From Nyssa sinensis (Eukaryota > Streptophyta > Magnoliopsida > Cornales > Nyssaceae), in NCBI GenBank assembly GCA_008638375.1, contig VIRR01000474.1:1-64000 (forward strand): a DNA stretch of 64,000 nucleotides. Direction: 5' to 3'. The notes below the pieces were generated by a model, which was not told the DNA's origin, searched no databases, and saw nothing but the letters and a program-made list of their open reading frames with translations. Shown one piece after another: positions 10,204-23,004 of the stretch (positions within the stretch are counted from its first letter, which is position 1; the number at the start of each line of letters is the position of its first letter). Both the position numbers and the translations under genes were made by a program.

Positions 10204-11279
10204 TAAGAAAATTTTATCAAACTAGTGGATTCATCACTTAAAATTAGAGGAGGTTGAGATGGCCACAGAGTTTTTCAAAAATAGGGTACATTGGCATGAG
10301 GCAGGTGAAATTTGAAAATAAGATAAAACAAAACTCACATATTGCTCATGACAGATAAATTCAAAGGGTCAAAATGCATGGATAAAATAACCTTTTAGTA
10401 GAAGGTCTCAATTATTCGATCTTATAAAATCTTTCTTTTAGATTCGTATAAAAGTGATCTGGGATATTAGGAGAGTTTATCAGTAGGGAGAGTGCTAACT
10501 ACCTTGTAACCTAAGCCGTTGGATATATGTGTGTGTGTGTGTGTGAATAGGTTTGGTATGTGTCCTTTTCTAGATTAATTACTGGAGTTTAATCCCATGT
10601 CCTGGAGTGTATAGATAGGACCATAGGAGCGATGATAATGGCACGGCGCCCCAGTAAGTGATCTGGATAGTGTTTTAGGTCCAAATTCTTATGTCTAAAT
10701 GTGAGAAATTTATTGATTGCTATTACATTTTTTTTTTCATCAATCAATGGCTTTCTTTTATTTAAGAGTAAAATTTGAACAACAAAACATTATCCGAGTG
10801 AGCTTCACTTTCTCGGATGATAAATCGTGTGTTTAAAGCATCTTTCATAGTCATTTTATTTAATATGCCAGGCAAATAATGACACAATTGTCTTCAATAA
10901 TAACATGTTATATAGCATGTTAAAAAATAACAATATAACTTGTGCCATATTTTTAAGATATATTATATGTTAAATTTTAGTATAATTGACTATTTTATAA
11001 TTAATATTTAATAAATTAATATTTTTAATAATTAATAATTTTTTAAAGAACCAACTTCGTTTTTATGGTAGATAATTAATAATTTTATTACTTAATAATT
11101 AATACTTCTTTCAATTTTATTTTTTATAAAATTAATTATTAGAAAAATAAAATAGTTATATATGTAGTTATATAAATCTCATTTAGAACATGTCTTGTTA
11201 ATTATATTTATTAATTTAATATAATTGAAGTCAATAGCTATTATAAGTGAGAAAATAATAACATCGAAATACATAAAAC

Positions 11280-11403
11280 GAAGTTGGGTATTCAGTCAAA
11301 CAAAAGAATGGAATAATTATTCTTATTTCATTCCTTCTCCATTTTATTTCTAATGCTATTCCATTCCTGTCTTATTCCATTCCAGCATACCAAACATGCC
11401 CTA
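11280..11403. mobile_element. MITE remnant (Tourist-like end)
   Basis: The sequence ends CATACCAAACATGCCC followed by TAA, matching the terminal motif of Tourist-like MITEs, after repeated ATTCCATTCC stretches. I could not place the left end with confidence. Confidence 0.45.
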
Positions 11404-11876
11404 AGGAGTGACATGGCATGGAATAACAAGTAATATTCTTAATGGTAAATATGGTATTACCATATTTCGGAAGGTCAAATGACACACCATTGAAGCAATA
11501 ACTTTTATATTATAGCCAAATTTTAGGATTGGTATGACATTTAAACACATGCATCGATGATGAAGAAAATAACATTTTTGGTTGGAAATTTTCTTACATT
11601 CTTTCTTTCTGTTTGATGAATTTTTGAGAATGTAAGAATTTATTTGCCCAAGAAAATTTATCATTATTTCCAAACTTAACAATTTTGGAAATGAACATGT
11701 TTCTGTTGTGGTTTTTGAACTCATTTTCCTTTTTCAAAGGTAACAATTTGGAAAAGATTTTTTCTATGGTTTTTCAACCCATCACTTACAATTGGACGAG
11801 GTTGAGATGGGCATACAGTTTTCAAAAATAGGGTATGTTGGCATGAGGTAGGTGAAATTTGAAAATAAGATTAAAA

Positions 11877-12370
11877 AAAGGTAAATTTTATTGACTTTTT
11901 ATGATATTTCTTACCATTACACTGATCTCTCTTGTTTTACTTGACAAAATACAAATACCTTCGCCAATCATTTTTTTCTTTAAAATGACTAAACTATCCA
12001 TCTCATGTGTTTTTTTTTCTTCAAATTTTTAAATTTTGACTAACTTTTTTTATTTTTTAAATAAATATTGATAAAAACCTGAAAGATATTTTTATATAAA
12101 ATAAAAATAAGATGTTTACCTTAAGTTTATTTTTAAATAAAATAATAAAAAAATCTAAAAAAAAAGTTAGAAAAATTGGTTAAAATTTAAAAAAATGAAA
12201 AAAAAAAAAAACACATGAGAAGGGTAGTTTAGTTATTTTGAAGAAAAAATTTAACTGGAGGAGAAGTATCTGTATATTATTAGATAAAGTAAGAAAAATT
12301 AGTGTAATTTTAAAAACTTAAAAAAAAAAATTAATGTACTTATCAAAAATTTCAAAAAAAAATAGGATAT
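11877..12370. repeat. AT-rich dispersed repeat
   Basis: It resembles 26770-27255: both start with GTAAATT and a TTATTGA or CATTAAC stretch, contain an ACACT...TCTCTTG segment, then runs of AAATAAA/TTTTATATAAAA, and end in poly-A-like stretches. It interrupts the second direct copy of the local intergenic segment. The class is unknown, possibly a MITE. Confidence 0.5.
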
Positions 12371-12690
12371 AATTTATATAAAACAAAACCTCACATATTG
12401 CTCATGGCTGGTAAATTCAAAAGGGTCAAAATGCATTGATAAAATACCCCCTTTTAGTAGAAGGTGTCAATTAGTCGGTCTTACAAAATCTTGAGAATTT
12501 ACGAGGAGGGAGAGTCCTAGCTATCTTGTAATCTAGCCATTGGATATATATGAATAGGTTTGGTATGTGTCCTTTTCTAGATTAACTATTGGAGTTTAAT
12601 GCCATGTCCTGGATTCTACAGACAGGATTACAGGTATGATATAATGATATGGAACCCCAGTAATTAATCTGGACCCCCCCTGATGGTCAC

Positions 12691-13535
12691 TTGGGTTTTT
12701 AAAGCACCTTCAATAATTGGCACAATCATCTTCAATAATAACATGCTATATATAGAATGCTAAAAAATATCAATGGTATATCTTGTGACATATTTGGTAT
12801 AAGATATAGAATAGGTTTAAATTTTGGTATGTAATACGACAATTTATTAGGATGACACGAGAGGTTTTTTTTGAATGAAAGATGTAAAATGATAACTAGT
12901 TAAGAAAAATAATATAATTGTACCAAAAAATAGTATTTTTTAAATACACTATTGGAGTATAATTATTAAAATATAGTATTTTGACACTATAAGCATCTCT
13001 AATGTAAAATGTCATTTGAGTCATTTCAAATTTATATTTTGACATTATTACAGTACCAAAATGTTATATTTTAGTAACTTTACTTCAATACTAAAATGCT
13101 ATTTTTTAACACGACAGGTGATCCAATGGTCAACAAGTGACCAACAAGTAATCCAAAATAAAAAGATCAGAATGCTGCTACTAAGAACTAACATGGCATG
13201 AATTTATTTGCACAAGCAAGTTTATCATTGTTTCCAAAGTTAACAATTTTGGAAATGAACATGTTTCTGTTGTAGTTTTTCAACCCATTTTCCTCTTTCT
13301 TTTTGGTTTTTGAAACAACGTGGTATAAAATATTAATCAAAGAAGAAGCCAACTAGGCAACAAGAAGCTGGGGAGAAAACAAATCAATAAGAACCTGCCC
13401 TAACCAATGAAAGATCAAATATTTCCCTACAAGAAAAGCAGAAAATCATGCAATCATGGAAAACTTTCCAACCCATTTTCCTCTTTCAAAGGTAACAATT
13501 TGGAAACGGTCATTTTTCTGCTATGGTTTTTCAAC

Positions 13536-13539
<4 letters not shown>
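12691..13539. other. Intergenic DNA, no gene seen
   Basis: AT-rich sequence with short repeated phrases about TTTTGGAAATGAACATGTTTCTG that recur at 11684 and 13249. No convincing open frame. Confidence 0.6.

Positions 13540-13611
<72 letters not shown>
13540..13611. repeat. (TC)n(AC)n compound microsatellite
   Basis: About 26 TC units run directly into about 9 CA units. Small open frames across it are translations of the repeat only. Confidence 0.97.
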
Positions 13612-13790
13612 AAAAATCCCAACATATTGTTGAAATTTTAATAAAATAAAATCATAATATAATGGTTAATTAAATTGGGAGTTTAATTGGAATATAAAGA
13701 GGTGTGTGGGTTACAATGTTTTATTTATTGACCTATTATATAGTGTTTATTGCTTCTTAAATGAGTATTTTGTAACAACTCTCTCCTTAA

Positions 13791-13792
<2 letters not shown>

Positions 13793-13836
<44 letters not shown>
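13793..13836. repeat. (TA)n microsatellite
   Basis: About 22 uninterrupted TA units. Confidence 0.97.
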
Positions 13837-13839
<3 letters not shown>

Positions 13840-14094
13840 GCATTGTGATCCTTTTTTATATAAGTGGGAAAACAAGAGTTACAATGTGATTGTGAGAAAA
13901 ACCAAATGTTCTATTATCTCTATTCTTTTACTTTCTTTCATTTATTTTGTTTGTTGAGTGTTATGGACAAAAATACGATACAAGACTCTGACCTTTTTTC
14001 TTCTGAAGACGTGCCCTTTAGGAGGTACTTGCTGTGAGTTTTATAGATTGTATCTTGGAGTCGTCAGTGACCAACAACACTCGCACGTGAGTAA

Positions 14095-14637
14095 GGGTGT
14101 CAATTTTTGACACGACACGATAACATGACTCAAACACGACACGAAGTTAACGGGTTTGGGTTTAACATAAATGGGTTTGGGTTATAAACGGGTTGACACG
14201 TATAACACGATTAATAAACATGTTGGGTTTGGATTTTAGTAGTGTTAACCTGTTTAACACGATTTAACACGTTTAATTATAAAAAAATATCATGAGTCAA
14301 GGTAATTCGTATCATATTGAAAGTTTATCAAGGTTTTGAGATTTTTTATTTATAAAAGAGGCTTATACTTTGATTTACTATATGTTCAAAGTTTACTAAA
14401 CATGAAAATCATCTATACATATTAAAAGATAAGTAAATTTTTTATTTAAAAAATAAAAAATTAAAATAAACGAGTTAAGTGTGTCAACACGTGTAACCTG
14501 TTTAATAAATGGGTTGGGTTTGGGTTTTGAAACTTGACACGATTAGTTAATAGTGTCGGGTTAGAGTTAACATATATTTTCGAATATATTTACCTTGACA
14601 CGACCCGAACACGACACGATAACACGAATTGACACCC
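14095..14637. mobile_element. Terminal-inverted-repeat element, 543 bp
   Basis: The outer ends are GGGTGTCAATT and AATTGACACCC. Just inside each end is a dense set of CACGACACGATAACACG-type motifs, and the interior repeats GGGTTTGGGTTT and AACACGTTT. There is no coding capacity. The architecture suggests a non-autonomous DNA transposon. I could not define a clean target duplication, so the superfamily is left open. Confidence 0.7.
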
Positions 14638-15321
14638 GTACATGTGAGGAGGCATTGCGACTTTAGGGCAGCGCCTAGTATGCCTTTCATCTAACTCAGC
14701 TAAGTTTTCCAATCCTATTTTCTATCTAAATCTTTATATTAATTTATGTTTAATTTTTTTTAATTAGATTGGTGATTTAAGGTGTTGAATATTTTTATTA
14801 TTGCATGTTATATTATTTTATACAATAATTTTGTAATTATCTTAAAATTTTCCAACACATATTATACACATGACAACTTTGGATTGACAAACACCAATGG
14901 TCCCGGACCACTCAATAATTTCTCTTTCAAAGAACTCTTCAATCTTCAAGATACAATTTGGTTGTAAAATGATATCAGCAAATTGGATGAGTTGAATAGT
15001 AAATTTGGACATCTAATTTAGGATAACATTGTGTATCCCAAACTTTTGCACAGGGACAATCTCTTAGCAAACACGAACACAAATATTCAGAAACATTTTT
15101 TTCCCAACTTAAACAAGGGAACGGGGACAGGATACAAATTCATGTGTTTTGCATCAGATGTCACATTAGGGTTCAACTCAAATAACTCAAATAACTATCT
15201 TGGCTACAATTCTATCCTTTCTCATTGTAATTACACCATAAGTGCATGATTACATATACAAATATAGGAAATCAATGAAATATCTATGTCAAATTTTCAA
15301 AACTATCCAAGTTTTTCATCA

Positions 15322-15690
15322 CAACTACAAGAAAAATGGCTTCCGGCGGCATATGAAAAGTACTGCTAAAAGTCTTTAAAACTGCCACTTAAACCTTTGC
15401 GGCACTTTAGTGGAGGTTTCTTTAAAAGCTACGGTTGCTTGCTGTGTTTTTATTTTTTTTTTTTGGTGGCAATTTTGGGAAATGCCGCAAATAATAGGGC
15501 TCATATCACTGCTAATGAAGAGCTATTGTGGCACTTATGTAATCGCTGCTAAAAGTGCTAACTTTGCCGCATTTCGTGAAACCACCACCAAAGCTGATTT
15601 CAAATTTGCGGCACTTTTCAAACTACCGGGAACGGTTTTGTTTTCTTCCTATGAAAGCATTATAGGCTATTTTCAAAACCACTGATAATA
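15322..15690. mobile_element. CACTA-like 5' end with subterminal repeats (partial)
   Basis: CAACTACAAGAAAAATGGC is one base away from the usual CACTACAAGAAAA terminus. It is followed by repeated GCGGCA and CCGC(A/T)AAA motifs (for example GCGGCACTTT and TGCCGCAAATAA), like CACTA subterminal arrays. The opposite terminus was not found in the following 2 kb, so this looks like a truncated end. The repeat motif differs from that of the element at 2558-5038, so it is another family. Confidence 0.6.
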
Positions 15691-17060
15691 CATGCCATTT
15701 TTTAAAGTTTTGGAAATTCATTTTCCTCATTTATTTTTTACATTTGTCCTATTTCAAATATATATATAAAGCTTAAAAGTCTGTCCAACTAAGTAAATAA
15801 AAATTGAATTTTATTTAAATATATAGTCATAATTACTAAACAAAAACTAAGTCCAAACTCAATTCATGATTAGCAATGTTGAATTTGGAAAAAAAATGTC
15901 ATATCTAATAATCAAATAGTTAAACTAGGGTTCATATCTCTCGTATCATCAAAACAATCAAAAAATCTTAAAACTTAATCTAACATATCTCATTTATAGT
16001 AAACAACATCACTCAAAGAAAAATATCCTAGAAGTCCACTTGAGATGAAAAAATGCAACTTCAATCTTCTTTTGTGTTTCAATAACCTGCAAAATATATA
16101 TACATATATATAATAAAAAAGTAAAAATGAAATAATATAAGATGTAATACATCTTAAATTAAATATTATTGCTAAAAAATACTACAATATAAGATAAATA
16201 GAGAAATAAATTAACAAATGATCGATATGAGTTTATTAAAGGGAGATTCACTAATAGGTCCCCTATAAAGTGTTTAATTTGCATAAGCTCCAACCAAAGT
16301 ATTATTAACCCTAAAAGTCCCTGTCTATTTTCTTGACAAAAATACCCTTCTGTGAAAAACACGGAAGAGTATCTTCTTCATCCGATTTCTAATCCCATCC
16401 ACTGCCGCATCATCACTTTTTTATTTTAAAAACTTCAAAATTAAATAACTTGTAATATATAAATTTATTTTTCATAAAAATTATATATTTAGACTCTAAA
16501 AATCAAGATCTCTCAAACAAGTTCCATATTGCATATGAAATTCTGTCAAAAAAATTTGTGCTCTTCCAATAAAAAAAATTTTACGAAAATTTTCAATCCA
16601 GAGAAATATCTTTGTCCCGAGATAGAGAAATGTCTCTATCCCGAGATAAAGACATTTGAGAAATTCCTTTAACAAAAAAAATACGATACATATTTTTAAC
16701 AATGCATCAACAATTTTTCTTCTTTAGGAAAGTAATACTCTAACATTGATAAAACAAAAGAAAATAAATTAAAAAATCTATCAAAAGACTCATATTTTTT
16801 CAACAGGGAATTTTTGTCAAAAATTCTCTATCTTCGGACAAAGAGATTTGAGAAATTTCTTAAATGGAAAAGTATCACACATTTTTAACAATGCATCAAA
16901 TAATTTTTGTCTTTTGGGAAAGTGGCAATACTGTAACATCAATAAAAAAAAAAAAAAAAAAATAGATAGGGAAAACAATATACAACTAAAAAAATATAGT
17001 AACAAAGAAATATTTCTCAGATAGAGAACATTTTCTTTTTTTTTTCATAGTTTAATATAC

Positions 17061-17097
<37 letters not shown>

Positions 17098-17350
17098 ATA
17101 AGTAGTTTCTCTAGAGTGGCATTTCAATAACAAGGGACATTCTAGAAGGAAGAAAGAAACAAATTACATGTAATTTTTTTTTGCCCTGTAAATAACAATG
17201 TGCATATTGTATTGTCATAACAAGAGATTTAAAGAATAGTGGACAAAGACTATTGCATTATCACAAATGGGCCAGGAATAAAGGTTGAATATATTGAATA
17301 AACTACAAGCAAGAAATTACAACTCATTAAATGACAAATTACAAATTCCT
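15691..17350. other. Intergenic AT-rich DNA
   Basis: No gene is seen. There are two diverged copies of a stretch that includes AATGCATCAACAATTTTTCTTC and a TCTCTATCCCGAGA motif (16580-16740 and 16800-16935). A (TA)n(TG)n microsatellite lies at about 17056-17098. Confidence 0.6.
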
Positions 17351-17355
17351 ATTTC

Positions 17356-17631
17356 TATTGGCGACGACACTGAATCATTCTCTAGAGACAATCAAGACAA
17401 CAATCAAGGAGAGAATCAGTCCAAGCATTAAGGAGAAACTTATGACATTACAGACGTTGTACAAAGTTTAGGAGTTGATTAGTTCTAATTATAGAATGTA
17501 TAGATATCATTCTTTGTATAGCATGTATAACTATTGTTTAGCTTTTACTCTTGTAACGTTTTTCTATATAATGAAACTCTCAACGCCATAAGCAATTGCT
17601 GTGGTTTCACTTTTGGTTTTAAACCTTCACA
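17356..17631 (+). repeat. 5' LTR of Copia B
   Basis: It starts TATTGGCG rather than TGTTGG and ends CTTCACA. It matches 21273-21538 closely, with one gap of about 10 bases near the start. TCTATATAATGAAAC near its end resembles a TATA region. Confidence 0.9.
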
Positions 17632-17713
17632 TGGTATCAGAGCCCTATAGGATTAACCTCCACTCAATTCTACGGCCTCTGAAAATTCTCCTTCTACCCT
17701 CTCCTTCGACACC

Positions 17714-18520
17714 ATGGTTCACATGGTTACAATCAAGCTATCATGCACCAACTTTCTCCTTTGGCGCAGCCAGGTAGTTCCCCTACTCCAATGCCAAAAA
17801 TTCTATGGAGATATTGATGGGTCAACTCCAATGCCCTCTGCTACCGCTGATCCTACAACCCACAATCTTTGGAAGCAAAATGACCAACTAGTCATGAGCC
17901 TCCTTTTTTCCTCTCTCACGGAGGAAGCACTCTCTATTGTCACTAGCCTTACAACATCAAAAGATGTCTAGAACTCTCTTGAAACTGCATTCAGCCATAA
18001 ATCTAAGGTCCGTGAACTTCAAATCAAGGATGAACTTCATCTCATGAAGCGTGGCTCTCGTAGTGCTTCTGAATACTTTCGAGTATTCAAAGCTCACTGT
18101 GATCAATTATCAGCAATGAGATGTCCAGTTGACGACACTGACAAAGTGCACTGGTATTTACATGGCTTAGGCCACAAATTTTCCTCTTTCTCCACCACTC
18201 AACTCTCTTTAACTCCTATTCCCAGCTTCAAAGATATTGTTCCTAAAGCAGAGAGCTTTGATCTTTTTTCCAAGTCCATTGATCATAATGCAGGTGGTGT
18301 CTCTGTGTATGTGGGAAATTCCTCCCCTGCTCCTTCCAATCGAAATGCAAGGTCAAACAACTATCAAAATAAATATACAGGTGGACAATCAAAGGAAGGA
18401 AACCGTAGCAAGTAGCACTATAAACGTCCCCCTCGATGTCAAATATGTCGTGAAGAAGGACATTATGCCACAGATTGCAAAAATAGATACATCAAATCTG
18501 ATGCAAACCTTGCTGAAGCT
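17714..18520 (+). pseudogene. Copia B gag
   Basis: The frame carries KLSCTNFLLWRSQV at the start, typical of Copia gag, then a stop at 17969-17971 where a TGG would fit (TAG), then the frame at 18044-18415 with MKRGSRSASEYFRVFK. A CCHC knuckle (CQICREEGHYATDC) lies at about 18439-18480, after another stop. The gag would form the particle shell. The breaks are mostly single-base stops. Confidence 0.88.
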
Positions 18521-18554
18521 CTTGCCAACTACACCATTAACAATGACGCTGCAG

Positions 18555-18770
18555 ATTGGTATATTGATACGGGAGCATCCGTACATATGACCTCCAATGT
18601 GTCTCAACTTGATAAAGTGGAACCTTACATTAGTAAGGACAAAGTTATTGTTGGTAATGGATCTTCTTTACCCATTACCCATATGGGTTCTTGCTCTCCC
18701 ACTCTAACTCTTAAATTAAATGATGTTCTTGTGGTACCAAATTTAATTTGAAAATTGTTTTGTGTCAGTA
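18555..18770 (+). pseudogene. Copia B protease region
   Basis: The motif WYIDTGASVHMT keeps the catalytic D-T-G triad, followed by the VGNGSSLPI flap region. A stop falls at about 18750. The pre-integrase domain that should follow is deleted. Confidence 0.85.
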
Positions 18771-18779
18771 AACTAACCA

Positions 18780-19500
18780 ATGATTATAAAATCGATTTTT
18801 ATCAAACCTTCATAAAATTTCAAACTCTTGTCGAAAATCAGTTCTCGGCAAAAATAAAAATTTTCAAAGTGATGGGGGAGGTGAGTTCATGAGTTCAAAT
18901 TTCAATTCTCACTTAACCAAATGTGGCATTCATCATCAAATATCTTGTCCTTATACACCCTCTTAAAATGGAAGAGCCGAGAAAAAACACAAGCATATCA
19001 CGAAAACAGGCCTCACAATGCTATTTCATGCTAATGTCCCTCTTCATCTTTGGGTTGAAGCCTTCAGTACGGCAGTCTTTATAATTAATCGTTTGCCCAC
19101 ATCAGTTTTGAATGGGACATCTCCATTTGAAATTCTATATGGTAAGTCTCCTACCTATGCTATATTTTGAATTTTTGGATGTTTATGTTTCCCATATCTG
19201 CGAGATTATGCCAAACACAAGTTTGAACCAAGAAGCCTACCTTGCATTTTTCTCAGGTACAACTCATCCTACAAAGGATTTCGGTGTCTTGACCTTGTAT
19301 CACATAGAGTTTTTGTCACTCGACATGCTCGATTTGATGAGAATTTGTTTCTTTCATCTTCTTCAAATTTGCAACCTTCACCTGCACTATCAGATTTTAT
19401 TTCTTTTCATGATCCCACTTCACCAAATACATATTTGCCTAACACTAACCCTTCTGCAAGATCACAACCATTACCATCAGTAACTTTATCCAAGCTGTGT
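18780..19500 (+). pseudogene. Copia B integrase core, N-terminus missing
   Basis: After the deletion junction the sequence resumes at LVENQFSAKIK and the GGGEF motif (second catalytic region). It continues with the (Q)NGRAEKKHK motif, where the catalytic glutamate sits, and the LRDYAKHKF/SHRVFVTRHARFDE C-terminal segments, spread over three frames. Confidence 0.82.
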
Positions 19501-19719
19501 AAAACATGTGCCTTGGAGTTGTACACATCTTAGAGTTCATCAATTTCACTGCCTCATGTGCCTCCTCAAATAGTTGAGCCAGTTCCCGAAATACAGATGA
19601 CACCAGCTTTGACTCAGAATTCACATCCTATGTTAACTCGTGGAAAAGCTGGCATCTCAAAGTCCAAACATTCCAATTATGTTTGACGAGTTCCAGCATC
19701 GCCTTTATTCTCATCTCTA

Positions 19720-20622
19720 TTAGTAATGAGGGAACCAAAAGGATTTAAGAGTGCTGCTAAGTCACCAGAATGGCTTGCTGCAATAGAGAATGAAATCCGT
19801 GCTCTCAATCTCAATCAAACATGGTAACTAGTTCCAAGACCACCTGCTACTAATGTGGTTGGATCCAAATGGGTTTTCTGAGTCAAATACCATTCGGATG
19901 GTTCCATTGATAGGCTCAAAGCACGCCTTGTTGCAAAAGTCTATACTCAACTCTATGGACTTGATTTTAATGATACATTCAGTCCAGTAGTTCGAGCCTC
20001 TACAGTTCGTATTGTTCTCTCAATTGCAATATCTCGTGGCTGGAACATACATCAACTTGGCGTAAAAAATGCATTCTTGCATGGTCTTCTACAAGAAGAG
20101 GTTTATATGGAACAACCACCAGGATATATTGATTCTTTTAATCCAACTCATGTCTGTCGTGTCAAAAAGGCAATATATGGCTTGAAGCAAGCACCAAGAG
20201 CATGGTTCCATCGGTTCAGCAATTTTTTAATCAAAATTGGCTTCAATTGCAGCAAAGCTGATTCCAATTTATTTGTTCATTCCACAGCTAAAGGGATTCT
20301 TTATTTACTTTTATACGTCGATGATATTATCATCACAGGCAGCAATGTGTCTCTCATTGACACTTTCATTCACAAGTTACAGCAAGAATTTTTCATGAAG
20401 GATCTTGGCCCTCTAAATTATTTCTTGGGCTTAGAAGTGACTTATTCTAAAACAAGAATGTTCCTAAGTCAAATGAAGTATGCAAGAGACAACCTAATTC
20501 GAGTTGATTTACTTGATTCAAAGCCAATTGGGACACCTATGATTGTCTCCCATCATTTAAATATTGATGGCCCTCTTTTCCATTCACCAACTACCTATCG
20601 ATCCTTCGTTGGTGCACTATAA
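19720..20622 (+). pseudogene. Copia B reverse transcriptase
   Basis: The early part (19720-20076) has stops where tryptophan or glutamine is expected. The main frame 20077-20622 is open and contains [12 protein letters not shown], the intact YVDDIIITG catalytic motif (about 20314) and LNYFLGLEV. The first catalytic aspartate motif reads [10 protein letters not shown] where [10 protein letters not shown] is usual, so that aspartate is lost. Confidence 0.9.
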
Positions 20623-20625
20623 TAC

Positions 20626-21180
20626 CTCACAATCACAAGGTCGGATATCACATATGCAGTAAACTCAGTGAGCCAATTCATGCATGCACCAAGAGAACAA
20701 CATTTTCAAGCTCTAAAGAGGATCCTCAAATATGTTAAAGGGACTCTGCATTTCGGTCTCCACATCAGTCCATCAACCAACCTCAACATCTCGGCTTTCT
20801 CAGATGCCGATTGGGTTGGATGCCCAGATACAAGTAGATCAACATCTGGTTATGCAATCTTTCTTGGTGATAATCTAATTTCATAGACCTCCAAAAAGCA
20901 GTCCACCGTATCTCGGTCTTATGCTGAATCCGAATATAGAGCCTTAGCACTAACTGCAGCTGAGGTCAAATGGTTGTTAAACATACTTCATGATATACAA
21001 ATTCAGCCAATAGAAAATCCCACTCTACTCTGTAATAACACCAGTGCCATTTTTTTGACTCGAAACCTAATAGCTTAACGACGATCTCGGCACATTGACA
21101 TTGACATTCACTTTGTCCAAGAACTGGTATGCAGTGGTGCCTTGAAGATTCAACATGTGCCATTCAACTTGTAAATCGCA
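20626..21180 (+). pseudogene. Copia B RNase H
   Basis: A TAA before YLTITR and a TAG after GDNLIS break the frame. SDADWVG, RSTSGYAIF, SYAESEYRAL and RHIDIDIHFV are all recognisable, in the expected order, followed by the LADIFTK-like end. Confidence 0.88.
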
Positions 21181-21272
21181 GATATATTCACCAAAAGTCC
21201 ATCAAAACCCCTGTTTATGCTCTTTAGATCCAAGCTTCACGTGTTGCCAACCACGCTTGACTTGAGGGGGAG

Positions 21273-21538
21273 TATTGGCGATAACACAGAGATAACAATC
21301 AAGACAACAATCAAGGAGAGAATCAATCCAAGCATTAAGGAGAAACTTATGGAATTACAGATGTTGTACAAAGTTTAGGAGTTGATTAGTTCTAATTATA
21401 GAATGTATAGATATCATTCTTTGTATAGCATGTACAACTATTGTTTAGCTTTTACTCTTGTAACGTTTTTCTGTATAATGAAACTCTCAACGCCATAAGC
21501 AATTGCTGTGGTTTCACTTCTAGTTTTAAACCTTCATA
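21273..21538 (+). repeat. 3' LTR of Copia B
   Basis: Matches the 5' LTR and ends CTTCATA where the 5' LTR has CTTCACA. A stretch after it (21541-21690) holds two direct copies of TTCTAGTAAAGGCTTCAAA plus the ATTACAACTC phrase, also present before the 5' LTR. Confidence 0.9.
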
Positions 21539-22812
21539 ATTTCTAGTAAAGGCTTCAAATTACAAGCAAGAAATTACAACTCATTAAATGACAAAAACTA
21601 CACAATCTTCAAATTTCCATTTCTAGTAAAGGCTTCAAATTACAAGCAAGAAATTACAACTCGTTAAATGACAAAAACTACACATCCCTTATAACTGTGA
21701 TGTCTAGCTGTTGTCACCATTACAATATCATCCAACAGTGTGTACTGCTCCACAATTCTCAAAATAGTCATATTTCCTTATTCTGCATCTATGCCAATTG
21801 AATGTACTTCCAACCAAAAATGAAAATGAAAAAAAACAAAAATTCCCGTAATAGCAGTTCAAAATTAAACCAAACACACATATACGGACGTCTTAAGAAT
21901 TACCATTAAGTTTTTGCAATATTTTTTTCACTTTCTTCTCACATTCTGGATAGTGGATATTCACTTTCACAACACAAAGTCTAAATGAGGTTAACCCACA
22001 ACTAAGTCTAAAAATCCAATTCCTATAAGTCTTGAAGAAAAGGCTAGAGAAATTCTAAACACAAATCAAAACCTGCAAGGTTGTCGTCTTAGGCGTTACC
22101 AGCGACATCAACCTAACCCTTACACTCATTATGAAACTTAACCCCCTTGTCTCATCCTTTTCTCTAAATGATATCTCCGGCACTCAACCTCAACCTCTGT
22201 AATTTCAGATTTGAAATTTCAACCCTCAACTGGTTCAATCCCTTAATCGGAGATGTTTTGTATATATCATGTAATTCTTTATAATAATTTACATAGAATA
22301 TATTACATATATATATATATATATATATATCAGATAGTAGTCTTCATCACCAAGTTGGAATAGGACTCTCATAGAGTCTAGCCACATCTTAAATAAATAA
22401 GGACTAATTTTATCTTAATGTATGTAAATGCACTACGGGTTATGAGCTCAAGCCAAACCCGACCCAAATTTTAACATATCCTACTCATACACATAGGACG
22501 AGTTTTAAAATATCCATATATCTCATCTACAGATCTTTTCTCGACATACAAAAAATGAATCGTGCAATCGGACTAGAAAGATCGAGATAAGAATACTATA
22601 TTAAATTACCATCATACTAACATAAAACCTCATTATATAAAAGTAATTTCGTTTATGCTCTAGACCCACAAGCAAACCATAATTACATTCTCTTCTAAAG
22701 ACCCACAAGCAAACTACATAGAGCTTCCATCTATTGTTTCTACTGGATTAAGAACTTGAAAATTAAGAAGTTGAAATAATGATTATAGTGAATATCTTGA
22801 GACTAGTTGTGA

Positions 22813-23004
22813 TTTTTTTTTTTATTAGCGAAAAAGAGAGATACATTGATGTAATAGAAGTCTACAAGAGATACAAAAATTACATCAATAAGAAGAGAGG
22901 TGCAGAAAGTATCAATGCTCAAGAATCCCATCCTAACTAGGTTAGCATCAGGCCAAGAGCTAATAATTTACTAAGCATCAAACCAAAAAAAAAAAAAACT
23001 CCCA
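22813..23004 (-). mobile_element. Possible LINE 3' end
   Basis: Read on the minus strand this ends TGTATCTCTCTTTTTCGC, then TAATAAAAAA with a poly-A run, after a GTATCTCTTGTAGACTTC stretch. Such tails are common at plant L1-type 3' ends. No reverse transcriptase is present, and I cannot exclude another kind of repeat. Confidence 0.4.

Larger units (their letters stand above)
10225..12690. repeat. Two diverged direct copies of an intergenic segment
   Basis: The block starting near 10225 (CACTTAAAATTAGAGGAGGTTGAGATGG, followed by the GTTGGATATA and TGTCCTTTTCTAGATTAA stretches to about 10680) recurs near 11786-12670 in the same order. The second copy is stretched by an AT-rich insert (about 11877-12370). 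No gene is seen. The first copy is also present at about 62150-63060. Confidence 0.75.
17356..21538 (+). mobile_element. Copia LTR retrotransposon B, internally deleted
   Basis: LTRs lie at 17356-17631 and 21273-21538, flanked by the 5-bp duplication ATTTC (17351-17355 and 21539-21543). A TGGTATCAGAGC primer-binding site (17632) follows the 5' LTR, and a GAGGGGGAG purine tract (21263-21272) precedes the 3' LTR. Gag, protease, integrase core, RT and RNase H follow in Copia order. The pre-integrase and N-terminal integrase part is missing: a frame ending shortly after the protease joins directly to the integrase catalytic core near 18800-18850. Many stops interrupt the rest, so it is a dead copy. 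Confidence 0.93.

Noticed and set aside
13407..13649. Two frames through the (TC)n(AC)n microsatellite
   Set aside because: They encode only SLSLSL and THTHTH from the repeat.
14095..14637. Assigning the 543-bp TIR element to hAT or Mutator
   Set aside because: The 11-bp inverted ends are clear but I could not find a matching 8- or 9-base target duplication.
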